This document shows positions 36,254 to 47,700 of a DNA stretch of 64,000 nt, one piece after another. Under the pieces are notes generated by a model, which ran no database searches, was not told the origin of the DNA, and saw nothing but the letters and a program-made list of their open reading frames with translations. The position numbers were made by a program, and so were the translations under genes. Source of the stretch: Brassica napus (Eukaryota > Streptophyta > Magnoliopsida > Brassicales > Brassicaceae); contig NC_063448.1 in the NCBI RefSeq assembly GCF_020379485.1, positions 16,081,726 through 16,145,725 on the forward strand, read 5' to 3'. Positions within the stretch are counted from its first letter, which is position 1. Every line of letters starts with the position of its first letter.

Positions 36254-36705
36254 TTTAAAGAGAAATTTAAGAGAAAAAAAAAAGACAGAGCTTTAATAAA
36301 AACATGAAGGAGACAGCGAGATTTGCATTTTACTTGTTTCCATCAATCATTCAAGTAACACGAGTTCGTCTCTTGCGGATCATGTGACGTGTTGCACTTT
36401 GGTTTTTCTCTCGCCTTTTTTGGATAAACGAATTATCCGTTCTCTCTCTCTACATGTGGGATTATAAAACCGAACCAGATATTAAACCGGTTAAGTTTAC
36501 CGGTGGCGGTGACCACGAAGACAATGACTACGACAGGAATGATCAAGGATGAAAAGAGGTTGTCAATCCAAAAGAAAACAGTCGTCTAGATTAATATGAC
36601 TGCTATAGTGGCAGAAAGATATAATGTTAAGGAAGAAGATAAACAAGAGTAAATAGAATAAGAATATTCTACATATGGTATAGTTCATATCAATGAAATT
36701 AATAA
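36254..36705 (-). promoter_or_regulatory. Upstream region of the TPR gene
   Basis: This is the 5' flank of the only complete TPR copy, between its ATG and the MULE at 36706. It contains an ACGT-core word (CACGTCAC on the minus strand, forward about 36384-36391) of the type bound by plant bZIP factors, and CT-rich stretches that may belong to the 5' UTR. No clear TATA box was identified. The function of the ACGT word is inferred from its sequence only. Confidence 0.4.
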
Positions 36706-38171
36706 GGGCTGACTGTCTAACACTCCCTATAAAGACAACAACCCTATCTATTCCCACCTATACTATTTGCCTCTTGAGAAAACCACCCAGATATTTAATT
36801 CTCTTCATATATCTACCTATTCTTTTTAACTCTGCCCAGATCCCCTCTCTAATCAGATCCGAAAATGCAATTAAAAATTAATAAATCGCGTTTTGTAAAT
36901 AGATTATCCATTAATTATGATCCGATCCGACCCTGCAATATAGACCCGACTTAACTTTAAAAAACGAAATCGATTTGGGGGAAACTCAAAATTAGGGTTC
37001 GTGTGTTTTCATGTTACAGAGAAAAAAATGGAAGAGAGCAGAGAGACGTAAAGAAAAAGACGATGAACAGTAAAACTATGGAATCAGGTGAAACAATAAA
37101 GATAATCGTTTAATTTGTTTCATCAATGGAACAAATCCCAATTACATAGATGATCTTAAGAAGAACCCTAAGATGAAGAAGAAGTTACACCACTATTTTT
37201 CTAAATCTTTCTTCTGCTAGGGAATGCTTAAGACATGAGTTTGACTTTGTTTGATTGTTATGTTTGTGTTTATGTTTTAAACAAGAGTTCTACATTGTCT
37301 GATTGTTATGTTTGTTGTGTTTATGTTTAACATGAGTATGACTTTTTCCGATTTTTATATACGTATATATGTGTAGTTATGTTTAAAACATGAGTTATGG
37401 TTAATGCATTTCAAGATAAAGAACGTAAACTTTAAAAATCAGGTTTCCTGGTTTCAAAGACTTTAACACAAAACAACACCAAGTCTAAGAGAATTTCAAA
37501 GCCAATAATACAAAATAAAGAGAGCATAGACTCAAAACTCGTCTCTTTGTGCCTCTGTTTCATCCATGGCACCTTTCGTCGCTGTCTCTCTATCCTCTGT
37601 ACTGTTACAGGAAAATATAGCGAAGAGCTGTTGAGAAGATCGTTACATAGTTTATTGTTCATGTCTTCTTTGTTACGTTTCTCTGTAACATGTACGTACT
37701 CTATGCTCTCTTCCATTGTTATTCTTCTTCTCCTTCTTCTCTCTCTGTCATCTTCGCGTTGAAGACGAACCCGAACTGAACTCTCTCTCACGCTTGCTTG
37801 CTCGGTCATCCCTCTCACTCTTCGCCCTCGTTTCTCTCTCTCTGTCCCTTTGTTCTCTTCGTCGTCTCTGTGCCGAGACCTGAAAACACACGAACCTAAT
37901 TTTGAGTTTTCCCCGAATCGATTTCGTAGGGTCTGTTTTGTAGGGTCAGGTCGGATCATGATAATGGATAATCTGTTTACAAAACGCGATTTATTAATTT
38001 TGCAATTGTGTTCTCGGATCTGATTAGAGATGGGGATCTGGACAGAGTTAAAAAGAATGGGGAGATATTTGAAGAGAATTAAATATTAGGGTGGTTTTCT
38101 CAAGAGGTAAATAGTACGGGTGAGAATAGATAGGGTTGTTGTATTTACAGAGGGTTTTAGGCAGTCAACCT
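36706..38171. mobile_element. Non-autonomous MULE with about 250-bp terminal inverted repeats
   Basis: Left TIR from 36706 (GGGCTGACTGTCTAAC) to about 36950; right TIR from about 37915 to 38171, whose complement begins AGGTTGACTGCCTAAA. The arms stay similar over about 250 bp. A perfect 9-bp duplication, AATTAATAA, flanks it at 36697-36705 and 38172-38180. The interior of about 950 bp has no transposase. Its minus-strand frame at 37959-37432 (175 codons, Arg/Glu-rich with a hydrophobic end) is of doubtful reality, but the interior might be captured host DNA. Confidence 0.92.
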
Positions 38172-38189
38172 AATTAATAATAGTGGAAA

Positions 38190-38790
38190 TAATGCTTATT
38201 TTATGTCAACCCAAAATTTACATAAACTAAACCTAAAACACTAATCACTAAACCCTAAAATAAAATTTAAACCTTAATCCTAATATCAAAATATGCAAAC
38301 AGTACATAATATGAATCATTATTAAAATAGAGTAGTAACAAACGAAATAGCATAGTACATATTAATTTTCTAATTTTGAAATGTTTTATGATTGCAGTGA
38401 AGGAGGTAATGCTTACCCCAAAGTCAACCCAAACTTTTCATAAACTAAACACAAAACACTAATCACTAAACCATAAAAGAAAATATAAACTTTAATCCAA
38501 TATCAAATATGCACATAGTACATAATATGAAGCATTATCAAAATAGAACAGTAACAAACGAAATAACATAGTATATATTAATGTTCAAATTTTGAAATGT
38601 ATATGAAGTAATGCTTACCCCAAAATCAACACAAACGTTCCATAAACTAAACTCAACACACTAATCACTAAACCCTAAAAGAAAATATAAATCCTAACTC
38701 AAATATCAAAATATGCGCACAATACATAATATTAAGCATTATTAAAATAAAATAGTAACAAACAAAATAGCATAGTACATATTGTTCAAA
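38190..38790 (+). repeat. Three tandem copies of an about 200-bp repeat
   Basis: Units begin with TAATGCTTA at 38190, 38407 and 38609 and share the internal words CATAAACTAAAC, CACTAATCACTAAACC, TACATAATAT and AACAAAC(G/A)AAATA. Spacing is about 217 and 202 bp. Each has an AAACCCTAAA-like or AAACCATAAA word. The same area has no gene; the minus-strand 72-codon frame at 38801-39019 has no support. Confidence 0.8.
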
Positions 38791-39146
38791 TAATATAGTA
38801 CTATCGAAAACTTACATGACAAACGAGGAAGCCTCGACCGTAACACCATCGTGATCTGCAGATTTCAAAAGCGGAGACGACATATCTAGCATAGATTATG
38901 GATTTGGTGATGGTTGTGATTGCTATATAATTGGAGATGATCGTATTGTAATGGTGACAAAGGATAAGTGGTGGTAGTTGATAATAGAAGAAGAAAAAAG
39001 AGATATTTTTCGCTTTCATTAACCGGAGAGTGAGGGTAATATAGTATATAATATAAAAATAATAGAGGTACTTTTTTTTGTTAGCTACTTAATTATGGTT
39101 TATTTTGTAGTTATACATTCCAATTTCCCAAATAAAAATAAGGATT

Positions 39147-39430
39147 AGTACCAGAGAAGTTTTCTTAGATAGTCTTTTTAGTTTATTTTCACAAAAATAG
39201 ATATCCAGTGAAAAGAATGACCAAAAGTTTTTTTATTAAAGAGTAAATATGCATTTAGGGTTTAGAGTTTAGAGTTAAGGGGTTGGGTTCTAGGGATGGG
39301 TTCAAATTTTTAAAAATGAAAAATAAATATTAAAATTTTCAAAAAAAAAAACTATTTTCGTTATTTTATTTTTTTTAAAGCTGTTTTTGTAACAAAAACT
39401 TAAAAAGTGTTATTTGAGATAATTACCCAC
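39147..39430. mobile_element. Small MULE-type MITE
   Basis: The left part (AGATAGTCTTTTTAGTTTATTTTCACAAAAATAG region) and the right part (AACAAAAACTTAAAAAGTG, then AATTACCC) are imperfect inverted repeats. The centre contains GGGTTTAGAGTTTAGAG words, as does its relative at 41567-42114. The target duplication was not resolved. Confidence 0.5.
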
Positions 39431-39684
39431 AGTACTAACCACCAAAAAAAAATAGGGATAACTCAGAGATGTATCTAGAGCATCCGTCGTTTATATGTTC
39501 ATTGAGATTAATTAGTACTAACCACCAAGATTATCGTGTAGTATCATGAATCAGATTTACACTGCTATATATACAAAATAAAACAAAAGTGAATTGACAA
39601 TATTGACTAACGCACACACATAAACAAACCCAAATTAATCATATTAGATGAACGCACGGAGACAAAGTTTCAGTAATTATATTT

Positions 39685-40665
39685 ATATAGATTAAGATCC
39701 GCGCGAGGCGCGGAATGAACATTGTATATATAAATATATTTTACATATTATATGTTCTCTTATATATTATAAAATAATATATATTGAATAATAAAAAAAT
39801 CAGTAACTATTACGTATATAATTAAATTGGTGTGAATACGTAAATAATTTTTATTAATCCAAACATTCAGTTTTTCTATTTTTTATTTTATATAATTAAA
39901 TTTACATAATATATACATAGATAAATAGTATAATTTAATATTGATATATTGTTAAATGATGCGTTCTACTTATTTGAATCTTTTATAACAAAAAATTAAA
40001 TCGCTGATAACAAATTTTTATTGTGCAATGTTTTTGAAAGTTTTAGTAATTTATAATTTTTATAAACATTTAATGCAAATTTTAAATATTAAGTTATGAG
40101 TATTTGTTCAAATATTTTATCAGAAAAATTGTTCATAAAAAATTTCAAAATTAAAATCTTTATGTATTTTCTAAGGTATATAGATTATTTAAAAGATATT
40201 AATATATATGAGACTTTCTACTTACATAATTTTGTAGTAAATTGTATCTTGTCATAAAAAAAATTAAATCATGGATCATAAAATTTTTAATGTGAAACTT
40301 TTTAAAAAGTTCGAAATATAACATATACGGAAAAATATTTTTTTTATTAGATGATTAATGTGATTTTTTTATTTATTTTAATAACTTAAAGTTAAACAAA
40401 AATGATAGATAATACACTAATTTGTATCAAATCTTTATGATTCAAAATCATTAATTGTCATATATATTTTAGGCACATTAGGCAATTTCGTACATTTTTA
40501 TTTAAGGAAATAATTGATAATATTAATAATTAATTTATGGTTAGTTTAATAAAAAAATTATTATATATTTAGATTGACCAACATATTTCTCTAAGGATTC
40601 TAAGAATAATTGTGGTGATGACATGTGACTACCTCAAATGTTGTAATGCTTCTCTTTATCAAAAC
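39685..40665 (-). mobile_element. Non-autonomous Helitron
   Basis: Read on the minus strand, the 3' end has a strong hairpin, CCGCGC-CTC-GCGCGG (forward 39698-39716), followed by ATCTTAATCTA, the usual Helitron arrangement with the final CTAG apparently decayed to CTAT. The 5' end is near 40665, where the minus strand reads TTTTGATAAAGAGAAGCATT. The AT-rich body shares words with 16600-17860. No Rep/helicase frame. Confidence 0.65.
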
Positions 40666-41263
40666 TTAAGTACATTTTAAAAATCATCTTTAAAATATTA
40701 TTTTATTTACGTATAAATGCCACCGAATTAATATCATAATATTCTTACCAAAATTATCAAAAACAATAATGTGTTATAATGTAACCCATGAATACTTGTA
40801 AAAATTCAAACTAAAAGATATTTAATTAGCCATATATGATTTACGAATAAATAGCTAAAAATGTAGAATTAAATATTTAGTAATCAAAATATTCTTTTAA
40901 CAACTAAATCTTGCCATATCAAATAACTCTAAATACACTACTATATATATTTACAAAAACATTAAAAAAATATCGACCAAAATATTTCCATATAAAATTA
41001 CATGCATTTTTTAATAAATTATTTAAATTTGTATCACTAAAACTTAAACCCATTAATTATATAAAAGTATTATTGACATTTAACAAATGTTACTATTGGA
41101 AATTTTCATAAACAACTTTATTTGTAAAAAAACTTTGTCTAGGTATTTGCATTTAATATTTTCTTTATCTATATGTTCCAAATTAAGCAATCGGAGAATA
41201 TTATGTCTCAAAATTGAGTAGTTAATGTATTTTAGGATTTTTTTTTCTAATAACTAAAATGTA
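40666..41263. other. AT-rich intergenic DNA
   Basis: No gene, RNA or terminal repeat recognised. The frame at 40911-41111 is an accident of AT-rich sequence. Confidence 0.5.
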
Positions 41264-41526
41264 GAGGATGATTGGTTGTGGATGTAGATGCTCTGAAAAG
41301 TCAAATTTAGTCTAGAGTTATATATGTCAACCAATCAAGTTTTTTTTCCTTAAAAAACTCACAGCAAAAAAATCTCTGCAAAATCAAAATATGGCTGTAG
41401 AAAGCTTTATTTTTAGAACAAACAATTAGTGATTTAGAAAGCTACAGCAATGAAAGCTACATATAAATCTACATATTAAATTTTACAGCAAAAAATATAA
41501 AGCTACAGCTCTTACCAATCATCCCC
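41264..41526. mobile_element. MITE with GGATGATTGGT termini
   Basis: Left end AGGATGATTGGTTGTGG and inverted right end GGGGATGATTGGTAAGAGC. The interior carries CTACAGC and GCTGTAG words in inverted positions. The TIR style is that of PIF/Harbinger-type MITEs; the 3-bp target duplication is not clear. Confidence 0.55.
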
Positions 41527-41566
41527 GTAAAAAACATGTAAATTATAAAATTTTAAACATATATTA

Positions 41567-42114
41567 AAGAGAAATACCCTAGGATAGCACTAAAAAGGTT
41601 TTGGTCACAAAAATAGACCACAAGGAGGAAAATGACCAAAATGTTTTATTAAAGAGTTAAAAATACATTTATACCTTTAGGGTTAACTAATCTAAAACTT
41701 AGGGTTTAGAGTTAAGGGGTAGAGATTTGGGATTGAGGTTTAAAATTTTATAAAATAAAAAATAAATATTAAAATTTTATAAAATAAAAAATAAATATTA
41801 AAAATTTGAAAATAAAAATTTTAAAAATAGTTTCAAAAAGTATTTTCGAATTACAAAAAGAAAATTTGAAAAAATAAATAAAAAATAATTTCGAAAAAAT
41901 AAATATTAAAAAAAGAATTATAAAAAAGTTCGAATTTGAAAACATATAATCTAAAACTATAATATTTTTTTTTAATTTTAATTTTTAATTTTTTTTATAT
42001 CTAAGGTATTAGTGTCATTTTACCTATTAAATGAAACATTTTGATCATTTTTCTCCTTATGATCTATTTTTGTGACCAAAACTTGAAAATTGTCTATTGA
42101 GGAGAATTGCCCTA
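41567..42114. mobile_element. MULE-type MITE
   Basis: The left arm (about 41567-41650, GGTTTTGGTCACAAAAATAGACC) is matched by the complement of the right arm (about 42030-42114, AAGTTTTGGTCACAAAAATAG on the minus strand). The middle is AT-rich with one GGGTTTAGAGTTAAGGGG word. It resembles the smaller element at 39147-39430. Confidence 0.65.
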
Positions 42115-42333
42115 TATAAAATATAAAATGATTTTTAAATATGCTATTTCATGCATTTTTGTATAACTATTAGTCCAATACAAATCCAATTAAATAAAAA
42201 TATATAAACAAACAATAATTAAAATGATTGGATATAAAAAAAGGTTTGTTGTGTGTATACATGTTGTATTAGAATAATATATGTCTTATGAAAAGGTTAA
42301 AAATATATATTACCAAATATATAAGAAAATATC
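42115..42333. other. AT-rich spacer with the left target duplication of the retroposon
   Basis: Spacer between two elements. Bases 42316-42333 are the left copy of the 18-bp duplication that flanks the following retroposon. Confidence 0.7.
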
Positions 42334-43193
42334 GAACATACAAATTTAGATGGTTATGATAAAAAAAAGATCTCTCTCTTCTTTTAGAGAGAATGTTTCT
42401 CTCTTTCCTTGTTCTCACATCTTTCACAAAGAGAGAGATGAATTTTGTTTTTCAGACGCCGGTCCTTTTCCGGCTTTAGGACTTTGGGAAGCGGTAGCTA
42501 CCATAGCACTAGCTTCGCCGGCTTTTGTTTCCGGAAAACGGTAGCTCCCACAACACTGTCTTCGCCGGCTTGGTTTTCTGGTGATGTACCTTCCTTTCGG
42601 TGTTATTGTTGGTTTCTCTCCAGTTTAATCCGGATTTGTTTTTTTCTCTCACCTTGATCTTCGCTTATCTGGTTTTTTAGATTTGATTGTCGCTCGATCT
42701 TAACTTCCGATTGGTCTTTCCTCCCCTTAGTACATGTGGTTTCATCTTTGCGCTTATTCGTATCTCCAAAGATAACTGGTTTGACTGTGCATGAGTATTG
42801 AAAGTTATAGATTGTTGCTTGAGTATTGAAAGTTATAGCAACACATAGATTGTTGCTTGCAATTGATTTCTCAAGTTGAAGCAAATATATGTCGGTTTAT
42901 AGTTTTAAGGGATAGATCTTCTTGCGTGGTCTCTCTGATTTGATCCTGGTGATAATCTCGGTTTCTCCGGCGTTCTTCTATGTCGATGGAGGAAGGATGA
43001 TAATCCATGTGTCGTCACATGTCTTTTCTGGCCTTAACCTTCGTCGACACATGTTCGGTGATGGATCCCGTGCTGGCTTTTTTTCCTCTTTAAGTTTGTC
43101 TATCGCTGGGTCTTTTATGTGTGGACATTTTCATGCTTCTTTGTATAATATTTATCTTTGAAGTTAATAAAGTTTTTGGTCAGTGAAAAAAAG
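42334..43193 (+). mobile_element. Non-coding poly(A) retroposon (Sadhu-like or LINE-derived)
   Basis: Flanked by an 18-bp perfect duplication, AATATATAAGAAAATATC, at 42316-42333 and 43194-43211. The 860-bp insert is GC-richer than its surroundings, starts shortly before a GATCTCTCTCTTC stretch and ends TTAATAAAG...GTGAAAAAAAG, a short A-rich tail. Its frames (42350-42657 and others) are short and overlapping and resemble no RT. A long, perfect, variable-size duplication plus an A tail shows LINE-mobilised retroposition. Sadhu is a family of such non-coding retroposons in Arabidopsis; membership here is a guess. Confidence 0.75.
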
Positions 43194-43682
43194 AATATAT
43201 AAGAAAATATCAATCAATCTATACTATTATTTGAGAAGTGAATTTGCTGATTTGTCATAGAGTCCATGATTTTAGTTAATTTGCTTATTTGTCATATTTT
43301 TATTAGGTTTTAGCTAAATCATTGATTTATTATTAGTTTTTTAGCTGAGTCACTAATTTATTAATTTAAAAATACTTTTAATGAATCTTATATATAATTA
43401 AAACGAATTTTAATTTCAATAACATTAAATTTATATGTTATATTAAATATTTAGTTAGTTTTTCTTATTTTTCATATTCTTATTAGGTTTTAGAATTTTA
43501 ACTAGGTTACTGATTTATTATTAATTGGGAGAATTGCCAAGTGTGACTCAAAACTTAGAGTCAAACCCAAAACAATACCCCAAGTTGGGTCAAAGGCAAA
43601 AGTAACCTAAAAGGCTATTGAAATTACAACTATCCCCTTGTGACCAAACAAAAAAACGGAATTTTTTTTACGTTTCTACCCC

Positions 43683-44210
43683 TCGCAAGTCGTCTGTTTA
43701 GACGACTTGAAAATAAGTCGTCCAGACGACTTAACTGAAAGTCGTCTGGACAGTTAGTCTTAAACATAATTTAAAAATTTTGTAAAAAATATTTTGATAA
43801 GTGAAAAATGGGAATTATGTAATTAACATATGTCTTAGGAGGTATAAATTAAGATATAACAAATTTCAATTGTTTTCAGCATAGATGAGTGAAAGTAGTG
43901 AGTCATGATATTCTTTAGTTTATGTTTCATCAACATATGTTGTAGTATTGTATGTGTTCTTAGGGTTAGATTTTGGAAAGCATTAAAACCGTTTTTGAAA
44001 ATTTTTAAAATTACTTATGCGTGTTCATTTCTGTGTATAGTAAACACTATTTAAGTATAATTTGATTTTATAACGTGGTTAGTTAGTTAATCTAGTCATT
44101 TTAGTTTAGGGGTTCATTTTAGGGTCTAGGACGACTTAATATTTTGTCGTCTGAAAACAGACGACTAAATATTAAGTCGTCTGTTGTACATTATCAGCCA
44201 GAATAAGTCG
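43683..44210. repeat. AAGTCGTC/GACGACTT motif cluster, left subterminal
   Basis: About ten motif copies in two groups (43690-43760 and 44125-44212), mostly in inverted pairs such as AGACGACTT...AAGTCGTCC. Between them lies AT-rich, presumably promoter-side DNA of the Ulp1 gene. Confidence 0.85.
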
Positions 44211-44319
44211 TCTAAACCGGACCAAACCTTAAAGTTTACCAATGTACTTTTAAAGCTAACCGGATTATTTACCCAATATATAAGGTGATTTTTATTTTTT
44301 TTGTTTCATTTTTCGCGAA

Positions 44320-44752
44320 ATTCAGAAACCCTAACAGTTCTCTCTCAAAGGCGATTTCGAATTCCCACGATTTCCGAACAAACCATCGTTCTCAACGTCA
44401 GCTATCTATCTCACTTCATTCTCACCGTTGTCGCCGCAGCTTCTTCTAACCCTAGCGCCGCCGATTCCTCTAAACCCTAGCGCCGCCGCTTCCACTATTT
44501 CCGAACAAACCGTCGCCCTCGCCACCGTGGTCACCAACGTTCTCACCGCCGCTTCCTCTAAACACTAGCGCCGCCGCTTCTTCTAAACCCTAGCGCCGCC
44601 GCTTCTTCTCTGTAAACCTTAGCGCCGTTTCTCTGTAAACCCTAACGCCGCTAAGTCATCAATCTCGAGGAAAAGATGAACATAAAACGTTGTCTCTATC
44701 AATTTACTCATTCTCACCGTTTCACGTTTATTTTTTCAGATCTATAACCGCA
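44320..44752 (+). promoter_or_regulatory. 5' flank and leader of the Ulp1-protease gene
   Basis: A C-rich stretch (44345-44660) with degenerate repeats of CTAAACCCTAGCGCCGCCG (at least five copies, for instance near 44447, 44475, 44565 and 44583). The repeat contains an AAACCCTA telo-box-like word, which in plants is common in promoters and leaders of genes active in dividing cells; that role here is inference. It lies directly before the ATG at 44753. Confidence 0.5.
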
Positions 44753-47700
44753 ATGACGAGTACTCCAACTCCTTCTGCGACTGGAAGACTTGTAAGTAAT
44801 TTAAGTCGTCTGGAAAGTCTTCCAACTGGACGACTTAGTAGATGACTTAAATATAAGTCGTCCATTTGGAAGACTTTCCAGACGACTTAAATTTAAGTCG
44901 TCTACTAAGTCGTCTGGACTTATATTGTTGTCTTTGATTATTTTGCAGACAAAAAGGATGGATATTCCAGAACTCCCCCGTAGGTTATACACATCAGGGG
45001 AAGAGCCAGAAGCCCACAATAGCATTTCGTATCATACGGATAACAGCAAGTTGCATACTGCTCTTAGGAAAGCTCTTACTGATGACGAATTTGAAGAGCT
45101 CAAGGAGTCGAGTTTGGGAGTTTTCATCAAGTTCAAGGAGCAGGGATTTGGTTGGGCTTCAAGGCTGGTTCACTACATGCTCAGTTTCAAGCTGGACATT
45201 AAGAAGAAGTATGAGATGTGGTCTCTCGTTGGTCCAGAACCTTTGAGGTTTTCACTGTTAGAGTTTGAAAACCTCACTGGTCTAAACTGCGAGTACATCG
45301 AGGACCTTGAGACACCAAAATGTGACGTTACCCCAGAGATGGTTTCTTTCTGGGGGATGCTGGGAGTTCATCTGGAAGCTGGGCCAACTACTGATCAGAT
45401 AATAGCAGCACTGAAGAGATGCGGGGATTGGTCCAGGGAAGATCGCAAGCGGCTCGCGTACCTCTCCATCTTCACTGGATTCATTGAAGGGAGAAAGTTT
45501 TCAACCGCTACACGATCTACTCTGGCAAGGCTAGTGATGGATTTAGAACGGTTTGAGAATTATCCATGGGGGAGAGTCGCGTTTAAGGTGCTGATGGACT
45601 CTTTGTGGAACAAAGAAATTGCTGGCTGTTACACCGTGGATGGGTTTATACAAGTTCTTCAGGTCTGGACGTACACAGCTATGCCGGAATTGGGTGCTAG
45701 TATTGGTGGTCCCAGAGCAGACAGTCCGTCTCCACCGATACTGGCTTACGAGGGCAGCAGAGGCCGCAGATCAATGAAAGCTGCTATCTTGAGTCAGGTA
45801 TTTACTTCAATCCAAAAGACTGCGCAGACGACTTATTATAAGTCGTCTGGAAGGTCGTCCAGCTGGACGACTTATCGGACGACTTATAATAAGTCGTCTG
45901 GAAAGTCTTCCCAGCTGGACGACTTATCGGACGACTTAATTAAGTCGTCTGGAAAGTCTTCCATCTGGACGACTTATTAGACGACTTATTATAAGTCGTC
46001 TGGAAGGTCTTCCAGCTGGACGACTTAGTAGACGACTTATAATTAAGTCGTCTATTTAGTATTTTTTTCAAATATCTAACTCGATTCTTCTATTTACTGC
46101 AGACCCGCGTGATCAACTTTGTTGAGAAGGACATTAGTGAAATGTGGCCAAAATGGGACTCTGAGGTTGAGGACCTGCCCGCGGAGAACATCATTAAAGT
46201 CATGTATGAGCGGAGACCGTGGAAGTGGACCATGGATTGCTGGGAAGTCACTGGTACTAAGGTCAATACAAAACCTAAGGTTGTGACTCCATCGAAGAAG
46301 GCCAAAGAGATGGTTGTGTTGGAGGAGGAGGAGGAGGAGGAGGAAGACAATCCAAGACCTCGGAAGAAAGCTCGTAAAGAGGCTCCTAAAGTGGCTAGTG
46401 AAGAGGCTAGAGAAGAGGCTAGAGGGGTGACCAGAGAGGAGTTGGAAATTATGTTCAAGGGCGTAGCTGACTGCATGAAAAAAGGGTTTAATAAGTGCAT
46501 GAGGGAGTTTAGGAAGTTGTCCGATAGATTGGAAGCTGTGGAGAAGAAGGTTGGTGTCACCAATCAGGCTACCCCTCCACCTCTAACCAATCAGGCTACC
46601 CCTCAAGATAAACAGCCTACCCCTCTTGCCAAAGAAACCGGGGGTAGAAACAAACAGGCTACCCCTCATGCCAATGAAACCGTGGTTAGTAACCAGCCTC
46701 CTCCTCCTCAAAAGAAACAGCAGCAGCCTCCTCCTCCTCATCAAACCAAACAGCAGCCTCCTCCTCCTCAAAAGAAACAGCAGCAGCCTCCTCCTCCTCA
46801 AAAGAAACAGCCTCCTCCTCAAAAGAAACAGCCTCCTCAAATCAAAGAGGTTAGTATCAAATCCAGGGTTAACTAGTTGTCCAGACGACTGTAAAAGTTG
46901 TCTGGACGACTAGTTGACCCTGGACGACTTAAACGTAAGTTGTCTGGACGACTAGTTGACCACGGAAGACTTAATTTTAAGTCGTCCAGGGTCAACTAGT
47001 CGTCCAGACAACTTTTATTTAAGTCGTCCAGGGTTAACTTGTGTGCAAATTTTATTGCAGAGATGGTTGCCGGAGGATACAGCAACCGAGGCGAACTCGG
47101 TAAATAAGATCTTGTCGGAGGATAAAGCAGATGGTGTCACCTCCAAAGAGATTGTTGCTGTCACTTCCACCGATCACCAACCGAGCCTCGCTTCCACCGA
47201 TCAACAACCGAGCCTCGCTTCCACCGAGCCAAGCGATCCAGTTTCAGAACCGAGCCTGGTTGTATTGGACAAGCGTGCAAAGAGTAAACGAGCGAAGAAA
47301 CCTGCTCCCACTGTGAGATCTCCTTATACGGCAGAGAAAAAAAAAGATAAAGTGGCAGCCTATAATCCATTTCCGCCAGTAAACAAAGATAAGTTGAAGG
47401 AACTCGCTGATTGGTTGAAAACTGATCCGTAAGTGATTGCTTTACCCATAATAGCTTGATTTAGTCGTCCAAAACTGATTGCTTTTTTGTTTGCAGTCAT
47501 TATTTAACTAAGACCGAGGACAAACCACGTACATCACCAACAAGGTGGTACCACTTCCTCCGGACAGCCAGAGGATGGCTGGAAGACTGCGTAAGTCTTC
47601 TGCACACGACTTATATTTAAGTCGTCTGGTAACTTCTAACTTGTTATATTTAATATGCAGCATATAGATGCTTGGATTAATGTGCTAAGGCAGAGGTATC

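Noticed and set aside
37432..37959. 175-codon minus-strand frame as a host gene
   Set aside because: It lies inside a non-autonomous MULE and enters its TIR, has low-complexity Arg/Glu content, and no intron or promoter evidence; kept only as a possible captured fragment.
42350..42657. Small frames as genes
   Set aside because: They lie at the start of a retroposon bounded by an 18-bp duplication and overlap each other in different phases.
46583..46840. Minus-strand Arg/Leu-rich frame
   Set aside because: It is the complement of the Pro/Gln/Lys repeat of the Ulp1 gene exon 3.
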